A stretch of DNA of 64,000 nt from Sipunculus nudus (Eukaryota > Annelida > Sipuncula > Golfingiida > Sipunculidae). The notes under the pieces were generated by a model, which was given only the letters and a program-made list of their open reading frames with translations, had not been told where the DNA came from and ran no database searches. Made by a program: the position numbers and the translations under genes. Positions 11,315 through 23,697 of this stretch are shown piece after piece. Where the stretch lies: positions 22,611,033 through 22,675,032 of the forward strand of contig CM049309.1 in assembly GCA_026874595.1 (NCBI GenBank), read 5' to 3'. Numbering within the stretch: the stretch's first letter is position 1; each line of letters begins with the position of its first letter.

Positions 11315-11981
11315 TTATTGCCATTCGGCATCTGAATTGTGTTGACGTGACAATGCGTCAGCCTCGAGGTTAGCCACTCCAGGGATATGTGTTGCTGAAA
11401 TCCAGATATTTCTTGCAAGGCACCAATCCCAGATCTTTCTGGTCAGCTTGAAAAGGTTTGGTTTATTCCCTACTTGTTTGTTAATATAAGCAACAGCTGT
11501 AGTGTTATCTATCCGGACTCTTATGTGTAACCCTTTTAAAGGTTTACATAAAGACTGTAAGGCTTGGAACACCGCCAGAAGTTCAAGGTAATTTATGTGC
11601 TGATCCCTCTACCAGCTATTCCAGGTTCCATGGGTATCATGTTCCCATAACCCCCCCCCCCCCCCCCCCCCAGCCTGAATTGCTGGCATCTGTTCTGAGG
11701 AGTAGGTCTGGTTCGGTAGGTCTCATTGGTTTATGAATTGAATGTGCATGTTCAACCCACCAATGTAGGTCCTGTTTGGCTGCCTCAGACACTGTCATGA
11801 TGGCATCAAAATTCCCTTTATTAGATTTTAGGGCGTTTGTTTTCTCCAGTTCTAACCACTTGCACCAGAGTGGTCCGGTGCTAGCAGCAGCACAACATGA
11901 CACTAAATACCCAAGTATTTCTGCCACATGTCTTATAGTAGTTTCTGGCTTGTCTATCAGTATCTTACACTGTTTGGCCAA
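11315..11981 (-). pseudogene. DIRS RNase H domain, broken by a poly-G tract
   Basis: The 5' part (11981-11637) has the post-RT segment and LLRTDASNSGWGGG, which holds the first catalytic Asp. A pure C run of 21 bases on the + strand (11651-11671) then expands a Gly codon stretch and destroys the frame. The rest is open at 11572-11315 with RVRIDNTTAVAYINKQVGNK, HIPGVANLEADALSRQ and catalytic Asp residues, bridged by a YLELLAVFQALQ segment that contains a stop at about 11605. Family: DIRS/LTR-type RNase H. Confidence 0.85.
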
Positions 11982-11991
11982 ATTATCTGCC

Positions 11992-12393
11992 TTATTTTTT
12001 TTTCAGCGAAATTGTCATAGTGTTTGAGTTGAGTATGAACCCAAGAAATTTAATTTCTGTGCATGGTTCTAATACTGATTTGTCTGTATGAATTATGAAA
12101 CCTAAACCCTTAAAAAATTTAGTGGTTTCATTCACATTTCGTTTGCAATCCGAAAAACTTTCACCAATCAGCGAAGAATCATCAATGTAAGCTACATTAA
12201 TATGGCCCTGTTTCCTGAGAAAAGAGTAAACAGGTTTCATCAATTTTGTGAACATCCTAGCCCCGGATGCGAGTCCATTGGGCAAGCAAATAAACTGGTA
12301 GGCTTGATTTTGCCACAAAAAAGTGAGAAACCTTTGGTGGTCCTGATGAATAGGTACGCTATAATAAGCATCCTTGAGATCAACTGAGGCCAT
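11992..12393 (-). pseudogene. DIRS reverse transcriptase core (5' part deleted)
   Basis: Contains MASVDLKDAYYSVPI (first catalytic Asp block), CLPNGLASGARMFTKLMKP, the YIDD catalytic box in HINVAYIDDSSL, and KFLGFILNS. The fingers region that should precede it is missing: the frame from Gag runs almost directly into 'FYKCFMASVDLKDA' near 12400, implying an internal deletion of several hundred bases. Ends at stops in a T/A-rich stretch near 11990 before the RNase H portion. Confidence 0.9.
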
Positions 12394-12779
12394 AAAACAT
12401 TTGTAAAATTTGATAGTGCACTTGCCTTAGTTGTTGTCAAATTCGAGTCCACTTCCAGTGGCTGGGTCTGGCGAGCCTTGAACCCTAAAAAAGGCCTGTT
12501 CACTGGTGTCTTCCCTTTCTTACTGGGGTCCCTGTCAGAGCTTGTCCTGAACTGTGTGTGTCCCACAAGCCGTCTGCTGACATTATGAGTGTCCTGAATT
12601 TGTTGCATGGTTTGTGAGAGATTATCTCCAAATAGCAGTCCTGTCACAGGCACGTCTGGCTTACGTAAATCCTTGTACTGTCCATGCAAGTCTCCCCTGA
12701 TAAGTTCCCTTCGTCTAAGACTCAACTCCTGATTTGCGTGAGCAAACATTGTCATCCCGTCAAAAAGTTGTGTTATCAT
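12240..12779 (-). pseudogene. DIRS Gag, C-terminal part
   Basis: Contains FAHANQELSLRRRELIRGDL and VPVTGLLFGDNLSQ, typical of the conserved C-terminal half of DIRS Gag-like proteins (nucleic-acid-binding structural protein). A stop-containing gap (12780-12829) separates it from the N-terminal part. After about position 12480 the frame continues into unrelated residues and overlaps the RT frame, marking the deletion junction. Confidence 0.75.
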
Positions 12780-12829
12780 TAGGCACAGTCTTTCTCATTA
12801 AGTGGTCTATGCTCTTGTCTAGCTCTTGT

Positions 12830-13559
12830 CTAAGTATCTGTCACCGATATCAAAGGCCACATACCTTTCACTATTCCTGTTTTTGCTCTTTGCATCCTGT
12901 TGTCACATAGTTTTGTATCATTCCTTAGCTTTCTCCAAATCTCTTTATTAACTCTAGGCACTGTGAGGTTACTTACATTCCCTGGAATAAGCGTGCTTTC
13001 AAGCTTCTCTTTCGCGGTGGTGTCCGTTGTAGTCAGCCGACATATTTTGTTCAACAAGTCCGCTAGTTTAAGAGTGACATCAGGTCCTACCAATTCTTGT
13101 TTTTGAAGTTGCGATTCGATCTGGTCAAGGAAGTCCATTTCATCATTATCTACATCACTGTCATCGTCGTTCAGTTGCAGAAGATCATCGATATCCGCTT
13201 GACGGTCACCGTTTCTATTTGGAAGTCCAATGATTTGGACCTCGTTTGTCCCGGAAGTGGTTTCTTGTGCCCCGGAAGTGCCATCTTGTGACCCTTTATC
13301 GGCATCAGCGACTGTTCCAGAATTATGGTGGGACGTTTGGCGTTTTAGCATTTTCCACTTGCATTCCTTAAATTGTTTCTAGTAACTCTGAGTGTTTAGC
13401 CTCTGTGGAATCTTTAAAAGATTGGAAGGCTGCGATGATGGCTTCCGTATCCGGATCAAACCTGGCATTTCCAACATGGCGTCGCGAATCGTTTCTCGAC
13501 CTATGCGCCATTGTTGGGGCTTGTTCTGTTTCATTCTGTGCAGTTAGCGTCTTGATCAT
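12830..13559 (-). pseudogene. DIRS Gag, N-terminal part
   Basis: Two open stretches: 13559-13368 (basic, with SRNDSRRHVGNARFDPDTEA) and 13351-12830, an acidic region (NDDDSDVDNDEMDFLDQIES) followed by VTLKLADLLNKI and VPRVNKEIWRKLRNDTK. The LADLLNKI and VPRVNxEIW blocks are the recognisable DIRS Gag core. Two stop codons divide what should be one reading frame. Confidence 0.75.
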
Positions 13560-13858
13560 GTACTCCGCTCTGAGAGCTGGCGTCTTGTTTTGGGTACATA
13601 ATGAAGTTGGGTACCAGTCAATCTCAATGACCCGTGAACCAAAATGGCGTTGATGTAGGATCAGCTAAGAAACAAAGCCATTTTCTGGCCAATTTCCAAT
13701 GAATGGAATAAAATATGCTTACTGTAAGAACCCTGGCCGTCCAAATAAGCGATAATAATGAAAAAGAAGGTCGATTGTCAGAGAAAACGTGTATACTGCT
13801 CGGATAAATATCACCGAATGATCTCCCTAAAACTTACCATCATGGGAACCGGAAATGC

Positions 13859-13929
13859 ATTGCCTCATGGGAACAGTGGACTTGCGCTCTCTCACGTGAT
13901 CTCTCGCAAGACGAGAGGTGAGACAGAAT
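13859..13929 (-). repeat. DIRS left terminal repeat
   Basis: 13859-13904 is the exact inverse of 9742-9787, and 13890-13929 is the inverse of 9909-9948 in the ICR. The element starts at the 'gattctgtctcacc' end (read on the - strand), directly abutting host repeat sequence at 13930. Confidence 0.85.
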
Positions 13930-14110
13930 CTTTTTTTTTCGTTATGGGAACCTACATATTTATTTTAGGTGAATATTACACATATCTCAGGAATGGTGTA
14001 TGCTATTAGCTTGAAACTTTGCATACCCGTAGATCATAGTTTTATCGCATACATAGACAGAGGGCGCCACTGATAATCTCTAAGCAGAATGGGTTCCCAT
14101 CACCAGTATT
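13930..14110 (+). repeat. ~268-bp tandem repeat array, continuation right of the DIRS
   Basis: Resumes the 8880-9675 array: 'cgttatgggaacctacatatttattttagg', 'tatctcaggaatggtg', 'gctattagcttgaaactttgca' and 'gggcgccactgataat' match the corresponding blocks of the left-hand units. Confidence 0.6.
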
Positions 14111-14459
14111 AATCGTCGATGTATGATTTTTCATGTCGGTAGATATGCATTGGCTGCTAACATTACCTGTGACTGTTTCCCACTTCCTCACAGTTTCACC
14201 CTGTATAGCTTGTCAATGTACAGGAGTTTCAAAACACATATACTGATCTTTGAATTCCGTTTTATGCATTTAAAACTTTGTTTGAGCAATTGCTGCTGTA
14301 TTATTAATGCCCTATTGATGAACTTATCCAGTCAATTCTCTTTCAGTATTTTATCAATGATATTATGTGTTATTCTGAAATTGTGTGTGCCTGTTCTTCT
14401 TGTTTAGTTGCATTCATTAAACACCTTTGGATCCTTAATTATCCTATTTCAGCTAATCC

Positions 14460-15060
14460 CAAGGGAAATAAAGTCAGAAAATGCCATTTATTTGAGGGTG
14501 CAAGGTTAAAAGGTTAAGATTACACAAACAGCCCACTTCTTAAAAAGCATGTGATCGATGTATATTATGTTTTCATTCCAAACTTTTCATCTTTCAATCA
14601 TGGTTCACCTAACAATAGGCGAGAATAGGATTGATTTTGACATCACACATGAAAAGTGAAGGTCAAGGACCATCCTGCTGCTTTATAAAATATTTTCTTC
14701 GCCGGTCAGTCTTACAATGTAATATATCAGTGTAATTTTGCCTCTTTTGTTTGTGATGATCCACACCTATGTCTTTATACACAACTTCTATATCTGTATG
14801 TAATCAGGCCCTTTATTATAACTGTTAAGCATCACTCAGCTCGTACTGGAATTCTGTGGGGCCTTTCTGGCCTGTCAGTGTTCTGCTTCTGCCAAGTGGA
14901 CGGATTGTTATGAAAATCAGTGTGGTGTAAGTTCAAGGATAGTAAGTTCTCAGATTTCTAGGTCACAAGTACAAGGGTCAAGGCTACAGGACCCACATTT
15001 TGAAAAGCCTGTGAAATAACCTTAAAGTCAAAGGTGTCACGGGATAAAAGTTACCCCTAT
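14460..15060. repeat. Diverged 'ggtcaaggtcac' repeat fragments
   Basis: Blocks such as 'cattccaaacttttcatctttc', 'gaaggtcaaggac' and 'ggacccacattttgaaaagcctgtg' are shared with 8040-8260 and with the 43640-44640 array inside intron 7 of the channel gene. No gene was seen in 14110-16050. Confidence 0.4.
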
Positions 15061-16059
15061 CTGATTACCAAGGGAGGTGGTTGCCCTTACCAAATGTCGG
15101 ACCGGGCTGCCTTTGGTTCAACGTAGAAATGTAGAGATTGTGTGGTTTTGATGGCGCTCTCAACGTATCAGCACTCAACAAATCACAATTTAAGTCAGCG
15201 GCTAAACGACTCTGGCACTTCTAGTCTCTGCAGGCTCCACTCTGTTCTCCCTCTATAACCCCATGCACGGCCTTAAATACCCTTCTACCCTGGCAGATTA
15301 TTTATATTCAAAAGACAATTACACAGAATAGCCTGCATTTTCTACTATGGCCCATCTATATTCATTAGCACGCTGAATACCAATTAAATAGGCTGGGAAC
15401 AAAACTCCCTTATCCCCGAAAGCGAACGCTTGAACAAAGCGCACTGAATACCGCTGTTCTTTAAGAAAACATTGCTCTGACCGGCGTGTCAATTCTAGCT
15501 CAACAACTACAAATGTACAGCTAACCCGGTACGTTAAACCCGAGAAATGAAAATTAGAACATAATGAAACGATCCATTTCGTGACAGGTAAAACCCTTCT
15601 TAATCAGAAACATAACGCACAAGCATTATGAAAAATATATTACAGTACCGATAAATTTGAAGTCCCTTTAACACCAGAACTTGCTGTCAAATTTTGGCTA
15701 ATTGACTAACTGACGTGTTAAAACATAAAAAAATGAAAAAAAGTATTGCAATAAGTTTTAATGAGACCTAAACCATGTTCGATGGGCCTTGTGGTTTTTG
15801 TGTATCAGAATAATGTACATAAATGTCATATGTTCTGCTAGAGCATTGATGAATATAATTTAAAACAGACCGAACCATACCTATAGGTGATTATGATTCA
15901 ATACAGACTGGGTCACACCTCGCTCATATGGCGATGCATGTCCCATATTAGATATTAGATGTAATTTACGTCAAGTCCCGTATATGTGTATGTGTGTGTG
16001 TGTGTGAATATAAAGCCATGCTGGTTCATTGTAAACAGATGGAAAGGATATACACAGAA

Positions 16060-16150
16060 ATGTCGGTTCACTGCCGGTGGGATTCGAACCAACGATCTTC
16101 CGATTTCCAGTGCCGCTGCCAAGTGGTTCAGGCAGCCGAACCGGAATTCT
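16060..16150 (-). repeat. tRNA-derived SINE fragment
   Basis: On the - strand a pol III B-box-like 'ggttcgaatccca' (16078-16091) lies about 30 bp downstream of an A-box-like 'tggcagcggcactgg' (16107-16121). The body does not fold into a convincing functional tRNA, so a SINE head is more likely than a tRNA gene. Confidence 0.5.
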
Positions 16151-16424
16151 ATATACATTTACCTTCCTACTACGGCCACCCCCGGAAGTAGGTCGACTGG
16201 AAGTAGGTCCCGAGATCTATAACATCCCTAGCCCTACTAAGGCCAAATTCAGAGGTTTTACTGTATGAATATACAACAATCCTAAACACGCTGCATACAT
16301 GAAATATAAAATCAGTGGAAGGCTTTTGGAGTGACCTATTCGTGGTTATCTTTTCTCGATTATGGGTAGAATGGCCGCGGTCATGAAGAACAGTTATTTT
16401 CTGAAGAAAAAGAAAACCCAAACG

Positions 16425-16459
<35 letters not shown>

Positions 16460-19400
16460 AAATATACATATGTAATATGTTAATGTATGTGAGATGAATC
16501 TTTACCTTCAAAGTAAATTCGTTTTAAATATACTTACTGAATATATAAATTCTTAATTCCCATTTAATTTGCGCTATATCGAAGTTGTTCAGCATACAGT
16601 TGTGTAGCGATGTCAAAGCAGGTTAAACTAAACATCATCTATCAGATAATAACAATATATGACCCCTACAAGGCCCTTAATTCTAAAGAAATTATAGGTG
16701 ATGCGCTGCAGGAACTTTTGACTTGTATCAAATGTTTCCGGTCATCGAGTGATTTGATTTGAACTAGACTTATACGTACATACGTACAATGACAGATATT
16801 TATACATAACGTACCGTCTGGTTGGAGCCAGTGACCGCAGACCAGTGTTATTCTAGCGAATAGACTATACAGCTTTTCAGCGACAAAATGGTGAAGGACA
16901 ATCATAAATCAATTGCTAGGTTCGCCCAGGTATCCCAGGCTGTTAGCCACTTTTATAGGGCGGTTAAAATCCCTGGGCCAGTTCTGTGCTGTTGAGAGCG
17001 TTTAGTGTTTTCGTGTGGTGTCCTTTGACGGGAAGAAAGAACTTGGTAATGATTGGTCGCTTCCTACAAACAAATGGCGGCCGGGATCGCGAAGGTCTCT
17101 AAACTATAGGGCGATATCCATGCTGGGGAAATCAATCAGGTCGAGAGACGGTCTCAGTCGCAACATTATATATATAAATAGTTATATATATGGTTATATA
17201 TATTTATATATAGTTATGCATATTAATATACAGTTATATATATTTATATATAGTTATATATATTCAGGAGCGCAGTAAGGCGGCATGGGGTGGGGGGGGG
17301 GGGGGGTGTCTTGGGTGTCCGGGGATCTGCTTCCATCTAATGATATTGTGAAAAAATTGTAACATGTTTTTGTTTATGCAGTTGTCAGGAAAAATAGAGT
17401 TCCTGAAACAATGAACAAGAATGTGTTGTTTTCTAATCGTTAAATCCATTTGTCCAGTTTTTGTGCGATTTGCAGTCTGGCGTATGGCTGTACATTTGAG
17501 TTTGCCAACAAACGTGTATACAGAAGCTTTTTGTCATTATGAAAAGGTAAAATGGCCGAAAAACGCACTGACAAAAGTATATAAGAGGCACACATGAATG
17601 TGCCCTGACATGTGACCAATACATCATCCGATACACCATACATTTTTCTTACAGATTTCACTCTGACCATCTTAAACCAACACTGAACAATATCCTGATT
17701 AGCCCTCTACACCAGTGACTTGTAGAGGATTGCTAGGTATATAAGATAACGAAACTTGACAATGCTGCTCTTTTTCCGGAATCTCGAATTTAAAGCAACA
17801 GGTTAATTATCACCCACAAAAAAATATCCTATAAAGACAATTACCTCAATATGCTCTATATATGTGGACACAAAATGCATGAGTAGTAGTTAATCTGCAC
17901 AGCCAGGCTGTAGTTATCCATTTATACGTGGATGTCTCTAGCAAAACTGGGTGGTTTTGTTTACATTATGGGCGCTCCAAAGATGGGCCTTCATTACTTC
18001 CAACAGACCAAGTATAGCCTCGGCCTTGCCCTGTTTAGGCACCCAAAGAAAAGTTTGAGATTGCCATAAAAAAATAAATGATGTCTTGCTCACGATGCAC
18101 AGAATTATGCTGTAACAACTACCTAAGAAAATGTATCATGGTTGAATTTTACTTTTAATAAAAATAACTATGATAATTTAACAAGGTTAAATATTAGTGT
18201 TTTTTTACATGTTGCACAATTGAATTAAATGATGAACCAACGGAAGCTTTATCTGCAGACTTTTGTCATAAGGACAGATGCCCATCTCTAATAACTTTCA
18301 AAGGTGTTTTAAACATTTATAATAAAAAACTTTAGCATAATGCAGAAAACGTAGGCATAATACAATGTCGCGTTTATAGCATATACCAGATGTGAATAAA
18401 ATTTGAAGGGTCTTAGTTTTTAATTCATTTCTTTTGCCTGATGCTCGTATGTTTTTTCGCATGAGCAGCTATTTAATTTAGACAATTTAGTTACAATCCG
18501 GACAAAGTCCTATTAACCTTGCGCAAAGGACCGATAAATTAAAATTTTGCACCAACAAAGGCAATTGACTCAGATTTCAAACACACAACATACTGACATG
18601 CTTTGACAGGTGTTCCGTGAGGTGACATGGACAAGACGGTGCCAACGTGAGAACTGAAATTAACAAACCTTCAGCGGGACCAGCTGTGACACTGAAATTT
18701 ACAAGTGGTTGCCTAGTGATCATGTCAGTTGCGGTCATCACCAAGAAGTCACCTGCATTCATTTAAGTACGTCCAGAAACAGTGCTTTAAAGAGAGAAGG
18801 TGTCTTTTATTCAAGACATACAATAATATATATATCACACGCAATTTTTTTTAAATTTCAGCTGAGGTCCTTTGGCTAGGAAAGACCCATCAGTGAAATC
18901 AAATGACATGCATTACTGAATGTTAATTTAAGATACATGTATGCGTGTATGTAAACAATGCGTTTTGGTATAGGAATTCCGCGGAACAGGAACATTTTCC
19001 TGATAGCATCGTTTTTGTATGAAAGAAAACATGCTCCTTTTCTTACATTATGTAGAGCAAATTTAAACTGTGAGACCTTCGAGCGCAGTCCACTAGCTTT
19101 GCACCACCCAACCCAGATCATCTCAACCACTTTTGCAAGAAACAAACCGTTGGGATAAAAGTTTCTATTCCCTTAGCCATACAGGTGTGCTACCTGTTTA
19201 AATAGGAATGTACACCAGTTTTATTCGTCATCAGGACAAAAATCAAAAAGGTTAAATCTACCTTTAAGACACACGTATAGAGTGTAAATGCAATTTCTCC
19301 GATGTCAAATAATTCGTTTCATTATATAGGCGAAAATGTAATTTTCCCTGAAACTTCTCGTTTTTGTGGTACATCAGTATTTGGATTAAAATGGATATGT

Positions 19401-22400
19401 TATTATATGCGAAAGGTATATGGAGTGTCTGTCTCATTTTGTTACAGCTGAGCAGTGTCTACAAATTTCAACTAACCTATACATAATGAGGACATCACTG
19501 CAAAACCAGTCAGAGAGACGGCGGGCAGAGAAACCATTAACAAAGAGGAACATAAATATCACATGTTTCAGTTACACCGAAAGAGTGATGATGTCAGTTT
19601 GCATGAAATAACATATATTCTTCCCCAGTAAATAGATTATTTAAAATTGGTTTAAAACGACACTATAAAACAATACAATATACTGGAATCTGATACATAT
19701 AAGCGTAGCCACTGTCTGCTGCAGCAGCTATTGCACCGGTTCATGTTTGTCTGACTGTCTGTCTGCAACCTGCAACTGAACCAACATAAGCGAATACCAA
19801 GGGACCAAAAGGACCATACACTTAATAAGTTACAGAAGGTTATATGAATAACTGGATCAGTTTGTTGTCTGGCTGCAGGGATCATTTACAGATTAAATGT
19901 CAGACCAATTTGAATAGTTTTTTTTACTGGCAGATGCTTGCGTGTTGTCGCCAAGAGAATAGTCATCGTGAAGAATGTAAATCAACAAATATATATCACG
20001 GTCGACACTCGGCAGGATATTATATGAGATCTGTCGGAAATATTTTCATTTAAAGTTTCATTCAGTTCAATAATTGATGCAAATCTGGACAAAATAAAAT
20101 CGAACAAGAATATATAGTGGCTTTATAGCTTAATTGATTGGTGCTATACCTATAGGGCAATATCAGTTAGGCTACACATATGTAGCCAGGTAAAATAGTT
20201 CTATGCATTGAACCAAAACTTCACGGTGAGGATTATTAATTAGATTTTTGCAAAAAAAAATTGCTAAAATAGTTCTGACATTCCTACTGTAAGGGTAAAA
20301 AATATACACCTCAAAAACTATACTATGAGTGATACACATTTTTTCTCAATAAATATGTTTCTGTCAGTACTTTAAAGGAAAAAAAATCATTTGCGAATAA
20401 ATATATTTATTAATTCACACTGTTCATTTTGCTGTATTCAAACGTTTGAAGGCCAAACTCTCTCGGTATATGGACTTAATATAACAGGACCTCTTTTACA
20501 CAATGTAATGGTTCTGTGTGTAAAATACAGTTCACATTTACCGATTTATCATAACCACACCGCGCAACGAGAGGTGGGGCCTTGCGCATGCGTAACAACT
20601 CTCAAATAAAGAGAAGAAATATCATTGAAAAACACTGGTTTAAAGCTTCAAAATCTTGATTTGTCAGGTGGTATTCGCGCTATGTCATTTTTTTTAATCA
20701 CAGATGGCGCCCGATGCAAGCTAATTCAAACTCAAGTACTGGAGTAAGCAACCAGTTTTACAAGGGAACATTGTCAGGAACCATTATATTCTGAGGAGGA
20801 AACCTCATATTTCAAGAATATTTGACATGTCGGGTAGCTGATTAAGTCCATTTAATGATGGCCATCATTTACATGGACCACACCGTTTCATAATGTATAA
20901 ATCCATATGAAAATGTAAGGACTCCAGGGACAAAAGGTATGGTGGGATCGAGTTAGCGATCTTTTTAACTTATCGATCGAGACGTAATACATAGAATTTT
21001 GTAAGCTTGCCAGTGTAAATAACGAATTCACTTCAATTTTAATATGGTGCCTATATAACAATACAACAATTAATCCATTTTCTTCACTTTTAAAAAATAT
21101 CTTTAATAATCTAGAAAAGAGTACAGTTTGCATCATTATAGATAATACTAGAAAAGAACAAATGATTATACATGTAATTTAATTAAGAAAGAGACTGCTT
21201 GAAAAGTTATTCTGGTCGAAAAAAAGGCTTGGATATGAGCTGTACGGCCAACACGCTTCCTACTACCTGTGAAAACTTTCTAAGCAGATTATGAGTTCTA
21301 CATTTTATTGGGATTTTGGAATTCTAGGCCGGTCACAAAAGGCCCTGTGGTTCATTCTCGATTTTTAAAAAATTCATAATGTAGCATTTTCAGCGTTTTA
21401 TTTGGCCTATAGCAACCTTATGGCAAGCCTGGCCCCTCTTCGGCTGGAAGTGAGCTTACACAATAATAAATGCAACTTCTGCATTTGTAAACATGGTCTT
21501 GAGCTCTAGGAAATCCCTTACCAGCTAGCTCAGATCCTTTTTGGAACGTAAGTGCCCTGACTTGCGTTAATATACGTATGAAACCTGAGCAGAATATCCG
21601 AATTTATTCACTTTTAGGCCTTTTCGACACAAGAATGTAATGAATGTAAACATTTTTTCACGCAGGTATTTTATCCATAAGCGCCCCCCCCCTTACTATA
21701 GGAAACTATAGCACAACAGAACAAAAATACAATGCTGTCAATCCACATAAAAGCTTTCTGTACACCATATATCTACACCTAATCTCGGCTCACAGCGAAT
21801 GGGTTATGAATTATAGATCGTATATATAATCAATAGTTTTGGACCCCATGCAAGAAAGCTTTCCTTTGCATTTTATTAAAAATCATTAAAAATATCACTA
21901 CCAAATTTGCATTTGCACTGTCAAATCACTCATAATTAAACAAGTTTGACCTATAGAAATAGTGGCCAATAGACATTATTGCGACATTTTCAACCATTTC
22001 ACTGTAGCAGATAAGAAGAAAAGCAACTGTTACATAAGAAATCTAAAACAAAAAACTATTTTAGCCTTGTGACCTTGAAAAAAGGGCAAAGTCAGGGAAA
22101 TTTGGTCAACCTAGATTTTCATCATCTTTTTTTCAGGCCAACAAATTTAAATACAAGGAAAAAACAACTGGAGTCATATATCACAAATTAAGTGTCTCAC
22201 TCTAAAATGTAGCACTGGAGCGCAAACGTGAAGAAAGCTGGCTCACCCACGTATTCAGAATGTATGAGCTTTGTTAAGAGGTACAAAGACACTAATTCGT
22301 CTTCGTTGTAAAAAAGTCTGGCATACTGTGGCATTAGGAATGCCAAGACCTTTTGGTTACCTTCTTTGTCTCCAGATTCTCACTCCGTGGTAGTGAATAA

Positions 22401-22950
22401 GAACACAATATTGATTTACTTACACCTGAGCAATATATAACCGTTGAATGTAGGAGAATTTTTCTCAATCATTTCCACATAAAAAACGATTTGTTTATGC
22501 CTTTTGCACTATTTTGAACACATCATTGATTTATGAAATCTATTTGTATTTCGTCTGACTAAACTCTCCTGTGACACACGCAGCTTTTTGTTCCATCCTC
22601 TCATTATAAGGTTGATATATGTTTATTTTGTCACAGGTTCCGTTAATGCGCCCGATACACAATGGTCGTAAAAAAACAAAACAAATTGATATAGAGTGAC
22701 AGACAACGGACATTCACCTGTGTAGCAACTATGTTTTTTTTTACATTAGCCGCTCTGATAAGGTTTTTTTTAAATACGGATGTGAGCGCTTATACCACAC
22801 ATTTCATATTATTATGCTGAGGACATCTAATATTACTGTTGCATATTTCACAATCACTAGTTCCTGAGAGTATCGTATTCCACAGCGAAAACTTGCCTGT
22901 GTTTTGCAGGAAGTATTAACCGAAGCTTCAAAGAAAACCATCAGAGTGGC
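16150..22950. other. No recognisable gene; microsatellites
   Basis: Contains (AT)n at 16424-16452, a degenerate AT-rich minisatellite at 17165-17268 ('agttatatatatttatatat' units) and a poly-G run at 17286-17306. Short open frames (for example 18876-19145 on - and 18958-19158 on + over the same bases) show no family motif. Confidence 0.5.
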
Positions 22951-22951
22951 C

Positions 22952-23148
22952 ATGGACAGAGGACGTCCTCGTCTGCGACCTAACCTTGGCTGTGTCTTTT
23001 ATTGTCGTGAGGATAGTCTGGATCACGATTTTGCCACCACTACCAGCTGTCATGGCTTAATTACTTAAATTCGCCACCGAAGCGTGTTTTGTGGACGACA
23101 ACGGTGACCGTTGTAGTGTTATTTTCCTCTCCCAGGTGGCGCTACTAA
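22952..23148 (+). pseudogene. Relic of DEG/ENaC exon 1 (N-terminus and TM1)
   Basis: Frame 1 runs from an ATG at 22952 through DSLDHDFATTTSCHGLIT to a stop at 23065. This aligns with LEYYFAVNTSCHGLRN of exon 1 of the intact channel gene, including the HG gating motif. A one-base shift then gives PPKRVLWTTTVTVVVLFSS (23071-23133), which matches the 'RxxW + hydrophobic' start of TM1. DNA similarity to 32905-32960 is also visible ('ttttgcc...accagctg.ca.ggctta'). A frameshift and stop make it non-functional. It lies in the same orientation as, and about 9.9 kb upstream of, the intact exon 1. Confidence 0.75.
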
Positions 23149-23559
23149 TAGTACTGTGCTTTTCTGTATCTGCTGGCATGGAGGTTAAGGTGGTGGTAAG
23201 TCTAAATGTCATCTAGAAATGGAAGTGTTCTATTGATAATAATCGCCCCCTTGTGGCTTGATATAACAATGTTACAACATTTATTAATCAAGAGGGACGT
23301 TGTATACTGATAAATGCATTGATTCCCAACAAGAATAAAATTTACACGCGGCAGGTTAACGTCTCATGATCTAATAATGGAAATTATAATATTAAGCCAG
23401 TTTTGAGTTTAAGTACAATTAAGTTTTTTCTTTCCTACACATTGTTCATTCCTACGACACAAAGTGTATATGTGAAAGAATATAAATAATGGCGTCGTTG
23501 TGTAACTGGGCCAGCATTTAAAGTGTCAAGAGACAACGTACTAAGGTCTGTAACTTTTG

Positions 23560-23697
23560 AAACACATACTGATGTTACGAAGACAATTTGCTCAGGGGTA
23601 AATACTGGGTCGGTCCGGGACTCGAACCCGTGTCGGTGGCGCACATGTCCGGCGTTCCAACCGCTTCGCTAGAAAAGTAAGCTTTTCTAGCGAGACA
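23560..23697 (-). repeat. tRNA-derived SINE with a 12-bp perfect palindrome
   Basis: On the - strand an A box 'tagcgaagcggt' (about 23660-23671) and B box 'cgggttcgagtcccgg' (23615-23630) match pol III consensus at tRNA-like spacing. Directly upstream (- strand sense) 23666-23677 and 23682-23693 are perfect inverse copies with a 4-nt loop. The element sits inside the DEG/ENaC relic. A genuine tRNA is unlikely because no matching 7-bp acceptor stem surrounds the boxes. Confidence 0.6.

Larger units (their letters stand above)
9676..13929 (-). mobile_element. DIRS-type tyrosine-recombinase retrotransposon (inactivated)
   Basis: The coding order on the - strand is Gag, reverse transcriptase, RNase H, a linker and a tyrosine recombinase, with no integrase or aspartic protease; this order defines DIRS elements. 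Ends: a 46-bp sequence at 13859-13904 is exactly inverted at 9742-9787 (ITRs). Next to the right ITR, 9833-9911 is the inverse of the right end 9675-9753 (2 mismatches in 79), and 9909-9948 is the inverse of the left outer end 13890-13929 (1 mismatch in 40). Together 9833-9948 is the internal complementary region expected of DIRS elements. Host repeat sequence ('ataatt' on the left, 'tttttttcgttat' on the right) is continuous across the insertion in a neighbouring unit (about 9395-9420), so the boundaries are good to a few bases and no target duplication is seen. Frameshifts, stops and an internal deletion make it non-autonomous. Confidence 0.92.

Noticed and set aside
16666-17278. Possible gene from frames on both strands
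   Set aside because: Frames conflict, include AT-minisatellite translation and lack motifs.
23610-23690. Possible functional tRNA gene (good A and B boxes)
   Set aside because: No matching acceptor stem or credible anticodon arm at the right positions; it fits a tRNA-derived SINE.
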